DNA from: Chryseobacterium sp. LAM-KRS1
Lineage (GTDB): Bacteria > Bacteroidota > Bacteroidia > Flavobacteriales > Weeksellaceae
NCBI RefSeq assembly: GCF_013184525.1
Contig: NZ_JAAOIZ010000004.1
Coordinates: 62,001-126,000 of the forward strand
Length of the DNA: 64,000 nucleotides
Reading direction: 5' to 3'
The translations under genes were made by a program, and so were the position numbers. Positions 17,059-26,972 of this stretch are shown here, one piece after another; the first letter of the stretch is position 1; each line of letters opens with the position of its first letter. The notes under the pieces were generated by a model that searched no databases, was not told the DNA's origin, and saw only the letters and a program-made list of their open reading frames with translations.

Positions 17059-17970
17059 ATGACTTGGGATGAAAAAATTAAAGATTTTGAAATCTTTCTT
17101 CGTTTCGAAAGAAATTTTTCAGAAAACACTCTAGACGCTTATGTTAGAGACATTAAAAAATTAAAGGAGTACGCTGAGGAAGACCTCGACAACATCGGAC
17201 CGGATGTGATCGGATACGATAATTTACAGGAGTATATCTTCAATCTTTCCAAACAAAAATTCAGTGAGCGGTCGCAGGCCAGATGGATATCTTCTATCAA
17301 GGCTTTTTTCAAGTTCCTTCTGGAGGATGAAGCCCGTGAGGATAATCCGGCAGCATTGCTTGAAGGCCCTAAATTGGGATTATACCTTCCCGATACACTA
17401 AGCCTTATGGATATCAACAAGATTATCGGAGCCATTGAAGTGAACTCGGATCTGGGAAGAAGAAATCAGTGTATTGTAGAAGTACTTTATGGTTGTGGAC
17501 TTCGGGTATCAGAACTTATTGATCTGAAAATTTCAAACATTAATTTTAAAGAAAATTACATTAAGGTGAACGGGAAGGGAAATAAAACCCGTTTCGTTCC
17601 TTTGGCTGATTACACTGCTGAATTATTGAACAGTTACATCAAAGAGGTGCGTTCTAAAAACAAGATCAACAAGAAATATGAAGATTCATTATTCCTGAAC
17701 AGCAGAGGAACTTCTATGTCCAGAGTGATTGTATTTCTTATTATTAAAGAACTCACGGATAAAGCCGGTGTAAGTAAAAAAATATCCCCACATACCTTCA
17801 GACATTCATTTGCTACACATTTACTACAAAACGGAGCTGACTTAAGATATATTCAGGAAATGCTTGGTCATTCAAGCATTACGACAACTGAAATTTATAC
17901 TCATTTAAAAACCGAAGAACTACGGGATGTCATTTTAAATTACCATCCCCGAAATATTAATATTGCTTAA
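17059..17970 (+). CDS. xerD: Tyrosine recombinase of the XerC/XerD type
   Basis: 303 residues. The N-terminal SAM-like core-binding domain (1-100) is followed by the catalytic domain with Arg149 (GCGLRVSELI), a lysine in the NGKGNK beta-hairpin, His245-x-x-Arg248 (HTFRHSFATHLL), His271 (LGHSSI) and nucleophile Tyr280. All expected catalytic residues are present. It resolves chromosome dimers at dif with FtsK. Absence of phage or integron neighbours supports a housekeeping XerD. The stop overlaps the Nudix start by 1 bp (TAATG). Confidence 0.92.
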   Translation: MTWDEKIKDFEIFLRFERNFSENTLDAYVRDIKKLKEYAEEDLDNIGPDVIGYDNLQEYIFNLSKQKFSERSQARWISSIKAFFKFLLEDEAREDNPAALLEGPKLGLYLPDTLSLMDINKIIGAIEVNSDLGRRNQCIVEVLYGCGLRVSELIDLKISNINFKENYIKVNGKGNKTRFVPLADYTAELLNSYIKEVRSKNKINKKYEDSLFLNSRGTSMSRVIVFLIIKELTDKAGVSKKISPHTFRHSFATHLLQNGADLRYIQEMLGHSSITTTEIYTHLKTEELRDVILNYHPRNINIA

Positions 17971-18485
17971 TGAAATTATTGAAATATTGTCCAAACTGTG
18001 GCAAAGAATCTCTACACTGGGATGGCGAAAAAAAATGGAGCTGCCCTCTATGCAATTTCACTTTATATAACAATGTAGCAGGAGCTGTGGCTGTTGTTAT
18101 AAGATATGGTGATGAAATTTACCTGACAAGAAGAAACCGGGATCCTAAGAAAGGAAAGCTGGACCTAGCAGGTGGTTTTGTTGACCCGAAAGAAAGTGCA
18201 GAAGAAACCTGTAAAAGAGAACTTTTTGAAGAGCTACAGCTGAATATCGATATTTCAAATTTAAAATACCTTACCAGCCTACCTAATATCTATCAATATA
18301 AAGAGATCGACTACAATACGATCGATTTGTTTTATGAATACCGCGTGGATAAAAAATTCGAAGTTAACATTGAATTATCCGAAATATCGGAAGCACAGTG
18401 GATTCCACTAAAAGATATTAAACTGGAGGATATTGCTTTTGATTCTCAGAAAATATTTTTTGAGCAATATTTAAACAATCTATAA
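17970..18485 (+). CDS. Nudix hydrolase with N-terminal zinc ribbon
   Basis: 171 residues. Cys7, Cys10, Cys25 and Cys28 form a zinc ribbon of the NudC type. The Nudix box spans GGFVDPKESAEETCKRELFEE (about residues 68-88), with the Glu cluster intact and the usual terminal Gly replaced. The family hydrolyses nucleoside diphosphates linked to other moieties; NAD-type substrates are possible because of the ribbon, but the protein is shorter than NudC. Start overlaps the recombinase stop. Confidence 0.88.
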   Translation: MKLLKYCPNCGKESLHWDGEKKWSCPLCNFTLYNNVAGAVAVVIRYGDEIYLTRRNRDPKKGKLDLAGGFVDPKESAEETCKRELFEELQLNIDISNLKYLTSLPNIYQYKEIDYNTIDLFYEYRVDKKFEVNIELSEISEAQWIPLKDIKLEDIAFDSQKIFFEQYLNNL

Positions 18486-18505
18486 TTACACAATTTAAAA
18501 TATTG

Positions 18506-18529
18506 ATAGCAGGGCCTAAGCTCTGCTAT
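18506..18529 (+). terminator. Intrinsic terminator after the Nudix gene
   Basis: ATAGCAG (18506-18512) pairs with CTGCTAT (18523-18529) around a 10-nt GC-rich loop, followed by TATTATTTT. It also separates the convergent haem-binding gene. Confidence 0.65.
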
Positions 18530-18559
18530 TATTATTTTACGACGCTACAAACCAGCGTA

Positions 18560-19018
18560 TCAGTAAGTTTTGGATTTCAGCATTTCCTCGAAATAATTGA
18601 TCAGCAGTTTTCGCTCTGCTTCGGATAAATTAGCCTCCTTATGATACACAATATATCCGGGCATCGGCATTGTCCTGCTTTGAAGTGTTGGAATAATACT
18701 GTTAAGCATACTTATCTTCAAATCTGAATTGTAAGTTTGCCAGATCGAAAAGTTCAGATGCTCTCTTCCATCATTAACATGGCTTTTTATAGACCACGAT
18801 ATAGGCGCTATATAAGAATATTTAGGATATACCGTTTCGTTGGAATGACAGTCATAGCAAGCCCCTTTTATAAGTTTAGTGATCTTTTCGGGTGTTTGTT
18901 TTGCATCTACAAAATTTACCTTATGATCAACGGGCATATTGGTCCTGTCTATAGGGATAAACTGAATGAGTGCAAAAACAACCAGGCTCCAGAATACAAT
19001 CTTCTTTATCGTTTTCAT
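18560..19018 (-). CDS. Haem-binding domain protein with one CxxCH
   Basis: 152 residues. An N-terminal hydrophobic segment (FWSLVVFALIQFI) serves as signal or anchor, and CYDCHSNET is a c-type haem motif in the context of the Haem_bd family (PF14376). It is probably periplasmic, with a single covalent haem; the function is unknown. It lies 7 bp after the lipoprotein gene on the same strand, so they are probably cotranscribed. Confidence 0.85.
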   Translation of the reverse strand: MKTIKKIVFWSLVVFALIQFIPIDRTNMPVDHKVNFVDAKQTPEKITKLIKGACYDCHSNETVYPKYSYIAPISWSIKSHVNDGREHLNFSIWQTYNSDLKISMLNSIIPTLQSRTMPMPGYIVYHKEANLSEAERKLLINYFEEMLKSKTY

Positions 19019-19025
19019 ACGTTCT

Positions 19026-20753
19026 CTATCTCACAGGTTGCAATACGGAATTACCGGACTTAAGTGCAGGATTATCCTTTTCAACAGGCTTTTCAACAAC
19101 TGGTTTAGGAATATTTAATCCTTTTGTATCCAGCACTCTTGTATCCTTTAAATCCCAATCTTCATTGCTGTCCCATAAAGGTCTTACAACAACAGCTTTA
19201 TAGAAAATATAAGAGTCTTCTGCAAACACGTCGTTCTGAAAGTCTGCTTCATCCCAATATTTATTATCATTGTTGTCAACCAGAATCCTCACAACATAAT
19301 CTCCGGGTTTCAGAATATCAAATTTAACAGCGTCCCCCTTTGTATATTTCTGGTAAACCACTTTTTCAGATGTATCCAATAGCTGAAGCCAATAATTCGA
19401 AGCGGGGGCATTTTGGAGCTTGAATGCAAGACTACCGTAGTTTTCTACCTTGTCTGCTTCAAAGTCAAACCGCTTTGATGTTGGGTTTTTATCATAGAAT
19501 GACAGAACAGTTGTTTTAGGAACAACCAGCTGATATTTTTTTCCCGGAACAAAATCGGATTGAATCAGGATCTGATACGGATTGGTTTCGGAAATTTTTG
19601 CCGTGAAGTTCTGAGTAGTTAAACTATCACTTTTCAATACCCATTTATCCGTATTTATTTTATCAATGATGTAATTGGAAGTAATCCTGAAATCTGTTTT
19701 AGGAGGTAAAAGAGATCCGTCATTGTTGTCAAGGGTCATTCCGTTTTTCGCATTGTATTTATAAAAGACAGAAACCGTATCCTTTTTATTATCAGCATCA
19801 TAACTAAACTTCAAATTTTCAGTAGTCGTCTGTCCTACATTGCTTTTCACCGCGTCAAACCATATCTTTACAGAATCCGATTTAGGTCTGTGGGTTACTT
19901 TTATATCCTGAAGCTTATCGTTAATAGAAAGAACCTTTACATTATCCGGCTTTCCTTCAAACGTCATTGTGATACCTCCCGGTGTTTCCTTCATCTCTAC
20001 ATACTTCAATGGTTTTCTCGATGGATATACTTTTAAGTTCAATCCCGAAATGGATTTTTCAAAGTCGATAGGCTCTTTCTGGAATCCTACTTTTTCTTTT
20101 CCGGGATCATACATGGAATTACCATTTTCATCTTCAAAGGCAATGATCTTGTATTTCCCAGGAGACAAATAATTAAGCTCATAATAGCCATCGTCATCTA
20201 CCTTTGTGATATAGTAAGGTTTTTGTTTATAATTCATGGTATCCTGAACCTTGTATAAACCTACAACCATCTTATTTTCTGTACTTGTTTCCTTTTTAAA
20301 AGATACTGCATCTCTTACATCACCGCTGATATAAAGATCATCCAGTTTCTCACCCGTAGAAAAAGCAAAGTTGAAATAACGAAGTGTGTTAGACTCATTA
20401 TTATCTACTATAGAATTTCCAAAATTAAAATTATAAGTGGTATTGGCCTGTAAGGTATCTTCCCACTGGATCAAAAGATATTTATTGGCAATATTCGAAG
20501 GTAAGATCCGCTTGATTTTTTTAATAGGCGGAGAGATGATTAAATTTTTGTTGATATCTTTCAGCGTTACATATTCATCAAAATCGATACGAAGTTCTTT
20601 AATATCTCTTCGAACATTTACTCTGGTTGTATCTATATTTGAGCTTAAAAACTTTGGAGCCAGCGTATCTTTAGGACCTCCTACCGGAGAACCTACTCTT
20701 GCACAGGACTGTACAAGAAAACCAATAATGAATAGTAAAAAAAGTCTTTTCAT
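19026..20753 (-). CDS. Large lipoprotein with N-terminal Ig-like domain
   Basis: 575 residues from the start at 20753, chosen because MKRLFLLFIIGFLVQSC gives a proper lipoprotein signal with the lipobox Cys at residue 17; an upstream ATG would run into the preceding gene. After SPVGGPKDTLAPKF comes a bacterial Ig-like (Big_5/SbsA-like) domain, then carboxypeptidase-regulatory-like beta modules (YELNYLSPGKYKIIAFEDENG and GDYVVRILVDNNDNKYWD). Probably anchored to the outer membrane; role unknown. It is 25 bp downstream of a serine hydrolase gene. Confidence 0.8.
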   Translation of the reverse strand: MKRLFLLFIIGFLVQSCARVGSPVGGPKDTLAPKFLSSNIDTTRVNVRRDIKELRIDFDEYVTLKDINKNLIISPPIKKIKRILPSNIANKYLLIQWEDTLQANTTYNFNFGNSIVDNNESNTLRYFNFAFSTGEKLDDLYISGDVRDAVSFKKETSTENKMVVGLYKVQDTMNYKQKPYYITKVDDDGYYELNYLSPGKYKIIAFEDENGNSMYDPGKEKVGFQKEPIDFEKSISGLNLKVYPSRKPLKYVEMKETPGGITMTFEGKPDNVKVLSINDKLQDIKVTHRPKSDSVKIWFDAVKSNVGQTTTENLKFSYDADNKKDTVSVFYKYNAKNGMTLDNNDGSLLPPKTDFRITSNYIIDKINTDKWVLKSDSLTTQNFTAKISETNPYQILIQSDFVPGKKYQLVVPKTTVLSFYDKNPTSKRFDFEADKVENYGSLAFKLQNAPASNYWLQLLDTSEKVVYQKYTKGDAVKFDILKPGDYVVRILVDNNDNKYWDEADFQNDVFAEDSYIFYKAVVVRPLWDSNEDWDLKDTRVLDTKGLNIPKPVVEKPVEKDNPALKSGNSVLQPVR

Positions 20754-20778
20754 GAATATGTTTAAGCAAAAGTAAACA

Positions 20779-22041
20779 TTATTCTCCAAAAACTTCATGT
20801 CCATTTTTTAAAGAATCCTGATTATCGTTCATGACACTATGCAGTTTATCTTTTTGCACAGGAAAATCTTCAAATAATCCGGATAATGCCAATGCTGTAT
20901 ACACCCTGTTGGAATATTTGTTTCCAATGGCAACAATGGTCACCTTTGAATTTAACAAATGAGCAAAAACAGAATTTGTTCCATGCCACCATCCGTTGTG
21001 ATAGGTAAGCTTCTCTCCGTTATCAAAAATCTTCATCCGGAAACCTAATCCGTAATTATTCATTCCGGCTTTTTCATTACTGTAAGGTGTAAAAACCATC
21101 TGCATAAGTTCCGGCTTTAAGAAATCCTTGGAAAACATTGCTTTTGAAAAATTAAAAAGATCCCTTGGAGTAGTATATACATTCTTGTCTCCGTAAATAA
21201 GGTCAAGTCTGTCCAAAGGATATAACTTACCGCGTCCGTAATAAAAGGACTGTGCAGCGGTAGGTATATCTTTTTCCTGGAAGATATAGGTATTTTTCAT
21301 TTTAAGAGGATCAAATACCATTTCCTTCATTGCCTGAGGAAACGGGGTTTTTGTAATCTTCTCAATCAGCAATGCCAATAAAGCAAAATTTGTATTGCAA
21401 TACATAAAACCAGTATCTGTGTCTCTTGCCAGTTCAGGTTTATATTTGATGATCATATTCAATACATCCTGATTGGTCATGAATGTTTTGGAAAGCTCAA
21501 CGGGAGCCGGTTGAATTTTAGTAATAAAATATTCGTATTTAGGCAGGCCGCTTCTCTGCGATAACAAGTTCTGAACGGTTACATTGGGATAAGGAAACCC
21601 CGGAAAATATTGTGTTAAATGATCAGACAATTTTATTTTTCCTGCCTCAATTAACTTCATCATCGCCATCGCCGTCATCGTCTTTGAAACGGAAGCAACA
21701 TGGAGAGGGGTATTTTTATCAATAGGCATTTGATCTCCTTCTCTTCCAAAACCTCTGTAGTTTTCGTACAGAATGTCATCTCCTTTAGCCACAAGTATTC
21801 CACCACTTAAGTCACCGGCATCCCATACTTTTTTGTAATACTGATCAATATATTGTACCAGAGAAGCTTTATCCGGCAGTTGATCATCTGCTTTTGTAAA
21901 AACCTTGCTCAGGTCCACATTTCCGTAGTTGGGTAGGTTAGTAGTATTTTCTGCTACAGCTTCTTTAGTTTCGGATTTATTCTTACAGGAAAACAAAAAT
22001 GCAAAAACAGCTAAAAAAAGGACAAAATTATGCTTCTTCAT
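20779..22041 (-). CDS. Serine hydrolase of the beta-lactamase/class C family, lipoprotein
   Basis: 420 residues from ATG 22041; an ATG 9 bp upstream is possible. The signal ends in LFSCKNKS, so it is probably a lipoprotein. Ser117-x-x-Lys120 (ASVSKTM) is the nucleophile motif, YCN the YxN motif and YHNGWWHG the HxG-type third motif. Length and arrangement fit the Beta-lactamase (PF00144) family, which includes esterases, DD-peptidases and carboxypeptidases as well as AmpC. True beta-lactamase activity is not implied. Confidence 0.88.
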   Translation of the reverse strand: MKKHNFVLFLAVFAFLFSCKNKSETKEAVAENTTNLPNYGNVDLSKVFTKADDQLPDKASLVQYIDQYYKKVWDAGDLSGGILVAKGDDILYENYRGFGREGDQMPIDKNTPLHVASVSKTMTAMAMMKLIEAGKIKLSDHLTQYFPGFPYPNVTVQNLLSQRSGLPKYEYFITKIQPAPVELSKTFMTNQDVLNMIIKYKPELARDTDTGFMYCNTNFALLALLIEKITKTPFPQAMKEMVFDPLKMKNTYIFQEKDIPTAAQSFYYGRGKLYPLDRLDLIYGDKNVYTTPRDLFNFSKAMFSKDFLKPELMQMVFTPYSNEKAGMNNYGLGFRMKIFDNGEKLTYHNGWWHGTNSVFAHLLNSKVTIVAIGNKYSNRVYTALALSGLFEDFPVQKDKLHSVMNDNQDSLKNGHEVFGE

Positions 22042-22272
22042 GAGTATCAAAAATGAGCGGCAATTTAATAAAACTCAAAATAAATATTGAAAAGAGTGCA
22101 CAAATTATGAATTATTTAACACAAAAGAGGAAGAATGGCGGAAAGGCTAAAATGTAAAATCGCCAGTTTGCTAATTTGTAGAAATGTTTGCATTACAGCA
22201 TACCTTTGGAAATTGCATCCTACAGCAAATAACCAATCTCAGAAGTGATTTAGCTATTCAGCTATTTCTACA

Positions 22273-23208
22273 TTAACCCGCAAACGACCCTACAATCTTA
22301 TCCACAATAACCTGGGCCAATTTTTCTTTGCTTTGATGAGTCCATCCCGCTATATGCGGTGTTACAATTACTTTTTCTGATTCCAGCAGATATTGCAGGT
22401 CTTCATTTTCCCCTGCCTCTAAGTTTTCAAAAGAAGATTTCTCATACTCTAATACGTCAAGGCATGCCCCTTTTACTTTCCCAGCTTTTAAAGCCTCAAC
22501 TAAACTTTTCGTTTCTATATTTTTCCCTCTTGCCGTATTTATAAAATAGAAATCATTTTTCATATCGGAAATGAACGGTCCATCGATCAGATAATAAGAT
22601 TCGTCGGTCAAGGGAATATGTAAGCTTAAAACTTCAGCCCTTTCCTTCAGGTCTTTTAAAGAAACCTGTGTAGCGTATTCATCAGAAAGGCCGGGTAAAA
22701 TATCATGGAAAATCACAGTACAGCCAAAACCGGAAAGTCTTTTAGCAGTCGCCTTCCCCATATTTCCATAACCAATCAGCCCAACAGTTTTCCCTAGCAA
22801 TTCATCACCTCTGTTTTCTTCGCGCAGCCAAATTCCGTTTTTCACTTCCTGGGAAGCTATAAACAGGCGATTCATAAGAATCAGTAACATTCCTACAACA
22901 TGCTCTGCCACGGAATCCCTGTTTCCTTCCGGAGAGTTAATCAGCTGAATTCCCAACTTTTCAGCGGCGGGAATATCAATATTCTCCATTCCTGCTCCTA
23001 CTCTTGCAATGAACTTCAGCTTTTTCCCTTTTTCAAGGAAGTGCTTATCCAAAGGAATCCTGCTTCTTATAATCACACCGTCATAATGATGAATTTTTTT
23101 ACAAACCTCATCATAAGAAGACGTAAAGTCTTCTTCCAGGATAAAATTTTTTGCGAGAAGCTGCTCCGTGATAAGGGGATGATTTTTATCTAAAAGAAGG
23201 ATTTTCAT
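22273..23208 (-). CDS. D-isomer-specific 2-hydroxyacid dehydrogenase
   Basis: 311 residues from ATG 23208, chosen because MKILLLDKNHP begins the first strand. The Rossmann fold shows GLIGYGNMGKATAKRL, the substrate-domain Arg region ARVGAGMENIDI, INTARGKNIE, and the catalytic His in VTPHIAGWT. It resembles phosphoglycerate dehydrogenase catalytic domains without the ACT regulatory domain; the true substrate may be another 2-hydroxy acid. It stands alone with about 200 bp of empty sequence downstream. Confidence 0.88.
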   Translation of the reverse strand: MKILLLDKNHPLITEQLLAKNFILEEDFTSSYDEVCKKIHHYDGVIIRSRIPLDKHFLEKGKKLKFIARVGAGMENIDIPAAEKLGIQLINSPEGNRDSVAEHVVGMLLILMNRLFIASQEVKNGIWLREENRGDELLGKTVGLIGYGNMGKATAKRLSGFGCTVIFHDILPGLSDEYATQVSLKDLKERAEVLSLHIPLTDESYYLIDGPFISDMKNDFYFINTARGKNIETKSLVEALKAGKVKGACLDVLEYEKSSFENLEAGENEDLQYLLESEKVIVTPHIAGWTHQSKEKLAQVIVDKIVGSFAG

Positions 23209-23379
23209 AATATTTAAACACTGATGACACAAATTTTATTAACCAATAACACCAATTAGAATCACTGTGTATGCAATTCCGGATATTTCATTCTCAGAAA
23301 TACCTGCTTTCATAATTTTTGATCATATGTTGGCAAAAATCATTGGTGAAGTTTGTACCAACCACTTGTTTACTCGTAT

Positions 23380-23904
23380 TTATTTCGGTTCCTGGAAAAG
23401 CTTTTTAAGCTCCACTGATTCCAGAGGTTTCATTCTACCGGAAAGAATCAATGAAAGTTCTTTTCTACGAAAAGCAGCAGCAAACCTTTCTTTTTCTTCT
23501 TCTGTTTCAGGAACCATTTCAGGAATAGGAATCGGACGATTAAATTCATCCACTGCAACAAACGTATAAATACCTGCATTGGTATGCATTTTCTTTTGAT
23601 TGATGGGATCATCCAACCAAACATCAACATACACCTCCATGGAAGTAGAAAATGCCCTTGAAACTTTTGATTCCAGAACAACGACTCCACCTTCAGGAAT
23701 AGGATGATTGAAAGAAACATGGTTTACGGATGCTGTCACTACTCTTCTTTCACAATGTCTTGCAGCCGAAATTGAGGCACAACGATCCATTTTTGCCAAA
23801 AGCTCTCCACCAAAAAGGTTTCTTAAAGAATTTGTTTCATTGGGAAGAACAATATTAGTCATAATCGTCAGGGATTCCGACGCTTTTTTTATTTTTTTTG
23901 CCAT
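23380..23904 (-). CDS. Acyl-CoA thioesterase, single hotdog domain
   Basis: 174 residues. The hotdog fold motif region NETNSLRNLFGGELLAKMD carries the catalytic Asn/Asp area of the YciA/ACOT type, followed by VNHVSFNHPIPEGGVV and a second strand set. It hydrolyses acyl-CoA to free acid and CoA; chain-length preference is not predictable here. Its start overlaps the upstream HU-like gene by 16 bp, indicating cotranscription. Confidence 0.9.
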   Translation of the reverse strand: MAKKIKKASESLTIMTNIVLPNETNSLRNLFGGELLAKMDRCASISAARHCERRVVTASVNHVSFNHPIPEGGVVVLESKVSRAFSTSMEVYVDVWLDDPINQKKMHTNAGIYTFVAVDEFNRPIPIPEMVPETEEEKERFAAAFRRKELSLILSGRMKPLESVELKKLFQEPK

Positions 23905-24641
23905 GTTGCCTTAGTGTTGTTTTGAGTGTTTTTAAGGTTTGCTCCTTTTTCAATCTGCTTTGGTAAAGAATCTTTTTTCAGGGAATCTAAAGTTTTCATC
24001 TGAACAGAATCTTTTTTAATCTTTACCGTATCTTTTACTATTCTTCTTGTTTTTGTCTGTACAGAAACACTATCGAATGATTTTTTCCCAAACAATAGTT
24101 CCTGCTGTGAGAATGCTACATACAAAATTCCTAAAACAGGAATAATGAACAGAAAGATCCAAAGAATGGATTTATTAAATTTATAATCGCTCTCTTTATT
24201 TTCTGAAACCAAAGGCTTCTGTGCACTATTAATATCCGAAAGCCTGATCTCTTCCAGGCCATAATATTCAGGATGGTTGGATTCCAATCTTTTTCCTTTG
24301 AAGTGGGTTTCTCCATCTTCAATAAAAATTGTTCCCAGATTCTGAATTTCCAAAATCTGATCCGCCTGGAGTTTTTTCTTCCAGAAATCAGTCTGAATTT
24401 GCAATTCATTCTGTGCAGACTCAATTGAAATTTGTTTTTGACTACTTATAAAGGATACCAGTTCTTCTGATTCCACCTCATAATCTGATGCAAAGGCTAT
24501 CTGACTGGAGGGAGGAAGTATACTTCCGTTTTCAGAATTAATAATCGCTTTCGAGTTCTCCAGGGAAAACACGCCAAACGCTGGAACTGTAACAGAACCA
24601 AATTGTTTCAGATATTCTAGAATGTAAGCTGAAATATTCAT
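23889..24641 (-). CDS. HU-CCDC81-type membrane protein
   Basis: 250 residues. The N-terminus, YILEYLKQFGSVTVPAFGVF through ASDYEVESEELVSFI, resembles the HU-CCDC81 domain pair found in Bacteroidetes proteins that often also carry a SPOR domain. A single transmembrane helix lies near residues 165-183 (ILWIFLFIIPVLGILYVAF) and a low-complexity Lys/Thr/Ser-rich tail follows. No SPOR domain is present, so this is a short version. A role at the envelope or septum is inferred from the family. Confidence 0.75.
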   Translation of the reverse strand: MNISAYILEYLKQFGSVTVPAFGVFSLENSKAIINSENGSILPPSSQIAFASDYEVESEELVSFISSQKQISIESAQNELQIQTDFWKKKLQADQILEIQNLGTIFIEDGETHFKGKRLESNHPEYYGLEEIRLSDINSAQKPLVSENKESDYKFNKSILWIFLFIIPVLGILYVAFSQQELLFGKKSFDSVSVQTKTRRIVKDTVKIKKDSVQMKTLDSLKKDSLPKQIEKGANLKNTQNNTKATWQKK

Positions 24642-24693
24642 CTGGCAGCAAATTTATAACTTTTTCAGGACTTTTTATGACATTTATTTGGAT

Positions 24694-24718
24694 AAAAAAA
24701 GACTGCCTGAGCAGTCTT
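24694..24718 (-). terminator. Terminator of the thiamin-type TonB receptor gene
   Basis: On the minus strand GACTGC-TCAG-GCAGTC followed by seven T, about 75 bp after the receptor stop. Confidence 0.85.
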
Positions 24719-24793
24719 ATCATGTATAATTTCCGAGTTTAGATGTCTTTTTTGCATATTTCAAAAAAAACAGCAACTATTTTTACATTATTC

Positions 24794-26905
24794 TTATTGT
24801 ATTTTCCAACTTATTCCAAACATAAAATTAATTCCCGCTTGTGAAAAATAATACGGCTCACCGCCATACACAGCACCGTTATTGACATATTTTTTATTGA
24901 AAATATTATTAACCAAAAGCTTTAAAGCAATATCATTGTTGGCAATCCTGAGCTGATATTGTGCATTAAAATCGGTAAGAAAGTAATCTTTAAGCTGTAA
25001 ATTCGGATCTTCAGTGTTATCAAGATATTGTTTTCCGACATATTGATTCATCAATGAAAACTGGAAATTTTTATCAGGATTAAATTTTAATCCCAGATTA
25101 GCAACAACATCAGGAGAGAACGAAATCTGTGTATTTCCCAATTCTTTAACAACCGTTTTATTTTCTATTTTAAAGTCCTGGTTCCTATTTTGACTTAAAC
25201 TAACATTCCCTGAAATCTCCCATTGCTTTGAAACTTTTGCGACTGCTCCTATCTCGATACCTCTCCTATAGCTTTCACCCGAATTTGTACGGATAAAAGC
25301 TCCAACATTATTCAGTTCTCCGTTAAGCACCAGCTGATTTACATAATACATATAATACAAATTAGCCGTCAATGAAATAATACCAAGCTGTTTTTCAAAC
25401 CCTGCTTCGAAATCATGAAGCTTTTCAGCTTTTACTTCATTATTGGCAATAAGATCGTCCCGGTTCGGTTCCCGTTGAGCATGTGCATAGGATAAAAATA
25501 TTTTACCATTGCCTATTCTGTAGTTTATCCCTGCTTTCGGATTGAAGAACAACCAGTTTTTCTTGATATTAGCGCCTTCATCATCACCTTCCAATAAAAT
25601 CTTTGTATCGTAGTCAATATTTCTAAGCTGCAAATCTCCAAAGAACTCAAAATCATTGACCCTAAACAAAGCTTTTGCAAATCCTGCCACCTCATTTTTT
25701 ACCGAACGCCCTCTGTAATACTCATGCTCATCAATAGGAAAGAACACACCCGTCACATTCCCATAATGTCTTCCATAGTACTGATTTGCCACGGCACCGA
25801 AATTAAGATCCAGGTTTTCGTATTTTCCGTAAAGGGTTGAAACAATTCCGTAAAAATCATTGTTCAGCCATTTCTTTCTGATAAAATCTGATGTTTCTAT
25901 GGTCTGCCCTCCTTCTATGATATTGGGTAAATTATACCTTGAAAACGGATCTCCCTGCTTATAATTTTCATAATACCCTTTTCCTTTGGTATAATGCAAA
26001 GTTGTCTCTAAATTCCAATGATCATTAAACCCCTGTTCCCATAATAACTGATAATGATTTTGCCTGTAGTTATCAGTTTCATTATTGTAAAAACCTGTGA
26101 TATTCCCATCAGCGCCATAAATTGCACCTGAATAATTAAACTTCGGATCTGTCTCCCATGTTTTCCTGTCTATCCCGTTCCAGGCCTGATATGTTTTCTC
26201 CTTCCCTCCAAAAGCCATCAGACGAACCCTTGTTTTTCCTTCTTCAAATAAGGCAGTGAAATTATAAGAATCTAATCTTGATGAAGCCCTGTCAATATAT
26301 CCGTCAGAACTGATGTGGGTATACCTACCCATTAATGACAGACGATTATTCCAAAACTTTCCGGAACCTACCTCAGCAGAATATTTATAGGTATTAAAAG
26401 ACCCGTAACTGTCATCTGTTTTTACATAAAACTTATCTTCTGGATCTTTGGATATAACATTGATACTCGCACCGAAAGCCGAAACCCCATTATTGGAAGT
26501 TCCTACTCCTCTCTGAATCACAATCTGTGATGCCGAGCTTGTCAAATCCGGAACATTCACAAAAAAAGTACCCTGGCTCTCCGAATCGTTAAACGGAACT
26601 CCATTCATCATAACATTTATTCCCCTTCCTGCAACTCCACGAATTCTAAAACCAGTATATCCCACCCCGTTTCCGGCATCTGAAGTGGAAATTACAGAAG
26701 TCTGATTTTTTAAAAGTATGGGAAGATCCTGTCCGAGGTTCCTGCTGTCCAGGTCTCTTTGTACATTAATGATCTCCTTTGCAACGGGAAGTCTCCTGGT
26801 AAAATTAACCGCTTCAATTTCCTTGATTTTTAAGGAATCTGTATTTTGGGTTTGGGAAAAAGCCATTGAACTGGCAGTAAGCCCTAAAAAAAATAATCCT
26901 TTCAT
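24794..26905 (-). CDS. TonB-dependent outer-membrane receptor, putative thiamin importer
   Basis: 703 residues from ATG 26905 (MKGLFFLGLTASSMAFSQ); the longer frame to 26968 would overlap the upstream RNA element. Signal peptide, then a plug domain (LPILLKNQTSVISTSDAGNG, GFRIRGVAGRG, VIQRGVGTSNNG) and a C-terminal beta-barrel ending in an aromatic strand (NFMFGISWKIQ). Energised by TonB/ExbBD, it moves a scarce ligand across the outer membrane. A TPP riboswitch in its leader points to thiamin or a precursor as the ligand; this is inferred from regulation, not from the protein. Confidence 0.92.
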   Translation of the reverse strand: MKGLFFLGLTASSMAFSQTQNTDSLKIKEIEAVNFTRRLPVAKEIINVQRDLDSRNLGQDLPILLKNQTSVISTSDAGNGVGYTGFRIRGVAGRGINVMMNGVPFNDSESQGTFFVNVPDLTSSASQIVIQRGVGTSNNGVSAFGASINVISKDPEDKFYVKTDDSYGSFNTYKYSAEVGSGKFWNNRLSLMGRYTHISSDGYIDRASSRLDSYNFTALFEEGKTRVRLMAFGGKEKTYQAWNGIDRKTWETDPKFNYSGAIYGADGNITGFYNNETDNYRQNHYQLLWEQGFNDHWNLETTLHYTKGKGYYENYKQGDPFSRYNLPNIIEGGQTIETSDFIRKKWLNNDFYGIVSTLYGKYENLDLNFGAVANQYYGRHYGNVTGVFFPIDEHEYYRGRSVKNEVAGFAKALFRVNDFEFFGDLQLRNIDYDTKILLEGDDEGANIKKNWLFFNPKAGINYRIGNGKIFLSYAHAQREPNRDDLIANNEVKAEKLHDFEAGFEKQLGIISLTANLYYMYYVNQLVLNGELNNVGAFIRTNSGESYRRGIEIGAVAKVSKQWEISGNVSLSQNRNQDFKIENKTVVKELGNTQISFSPDVVANLGLKFNPDKNFQFSLMNQYVGKQYLDNTEDPNLQLKDYFLTDFNAQYQLRIANNDIALKLLVNNIFNKKYVNNGAVYGGEPYYFSQAGINFMFGISWKIQ

Positions 26906-26972
26906 TCTATAAATTTTAAAATTTAATGAATAAAAGGGGATCAATAAGATATTATACAATTCCGGCAAAAGC

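Noticed and set aside
17059..17970. Integrase of a mobile element
   Set aside because: Housekeeping neighbours, no attachment-site repeats or phage genes; better explained as XerD.
20779..22041. AmpC-type beta-lactamase (antibiotic resistance) reading of the serine hydrolase
   Set aside because: Motifs are common to esterases and peptidases of PF00144; the lipoprotein signal and lack of an ampR neighbour do not support a resistance role.
22042..22272. Gap between the dehydrogenase and serine hydrolase genes, searched for a small RNA or gene
   Set aside because: Only AT-rich sequence with short imperfect repeats; nothing that can be supported.
26906..26968. N-terminal extension of the thiamin-type receptor
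   Set aside because: It would place the start right against the TPP aptamer and in front of a normal signal peptide; the ATG at 26905 is better.
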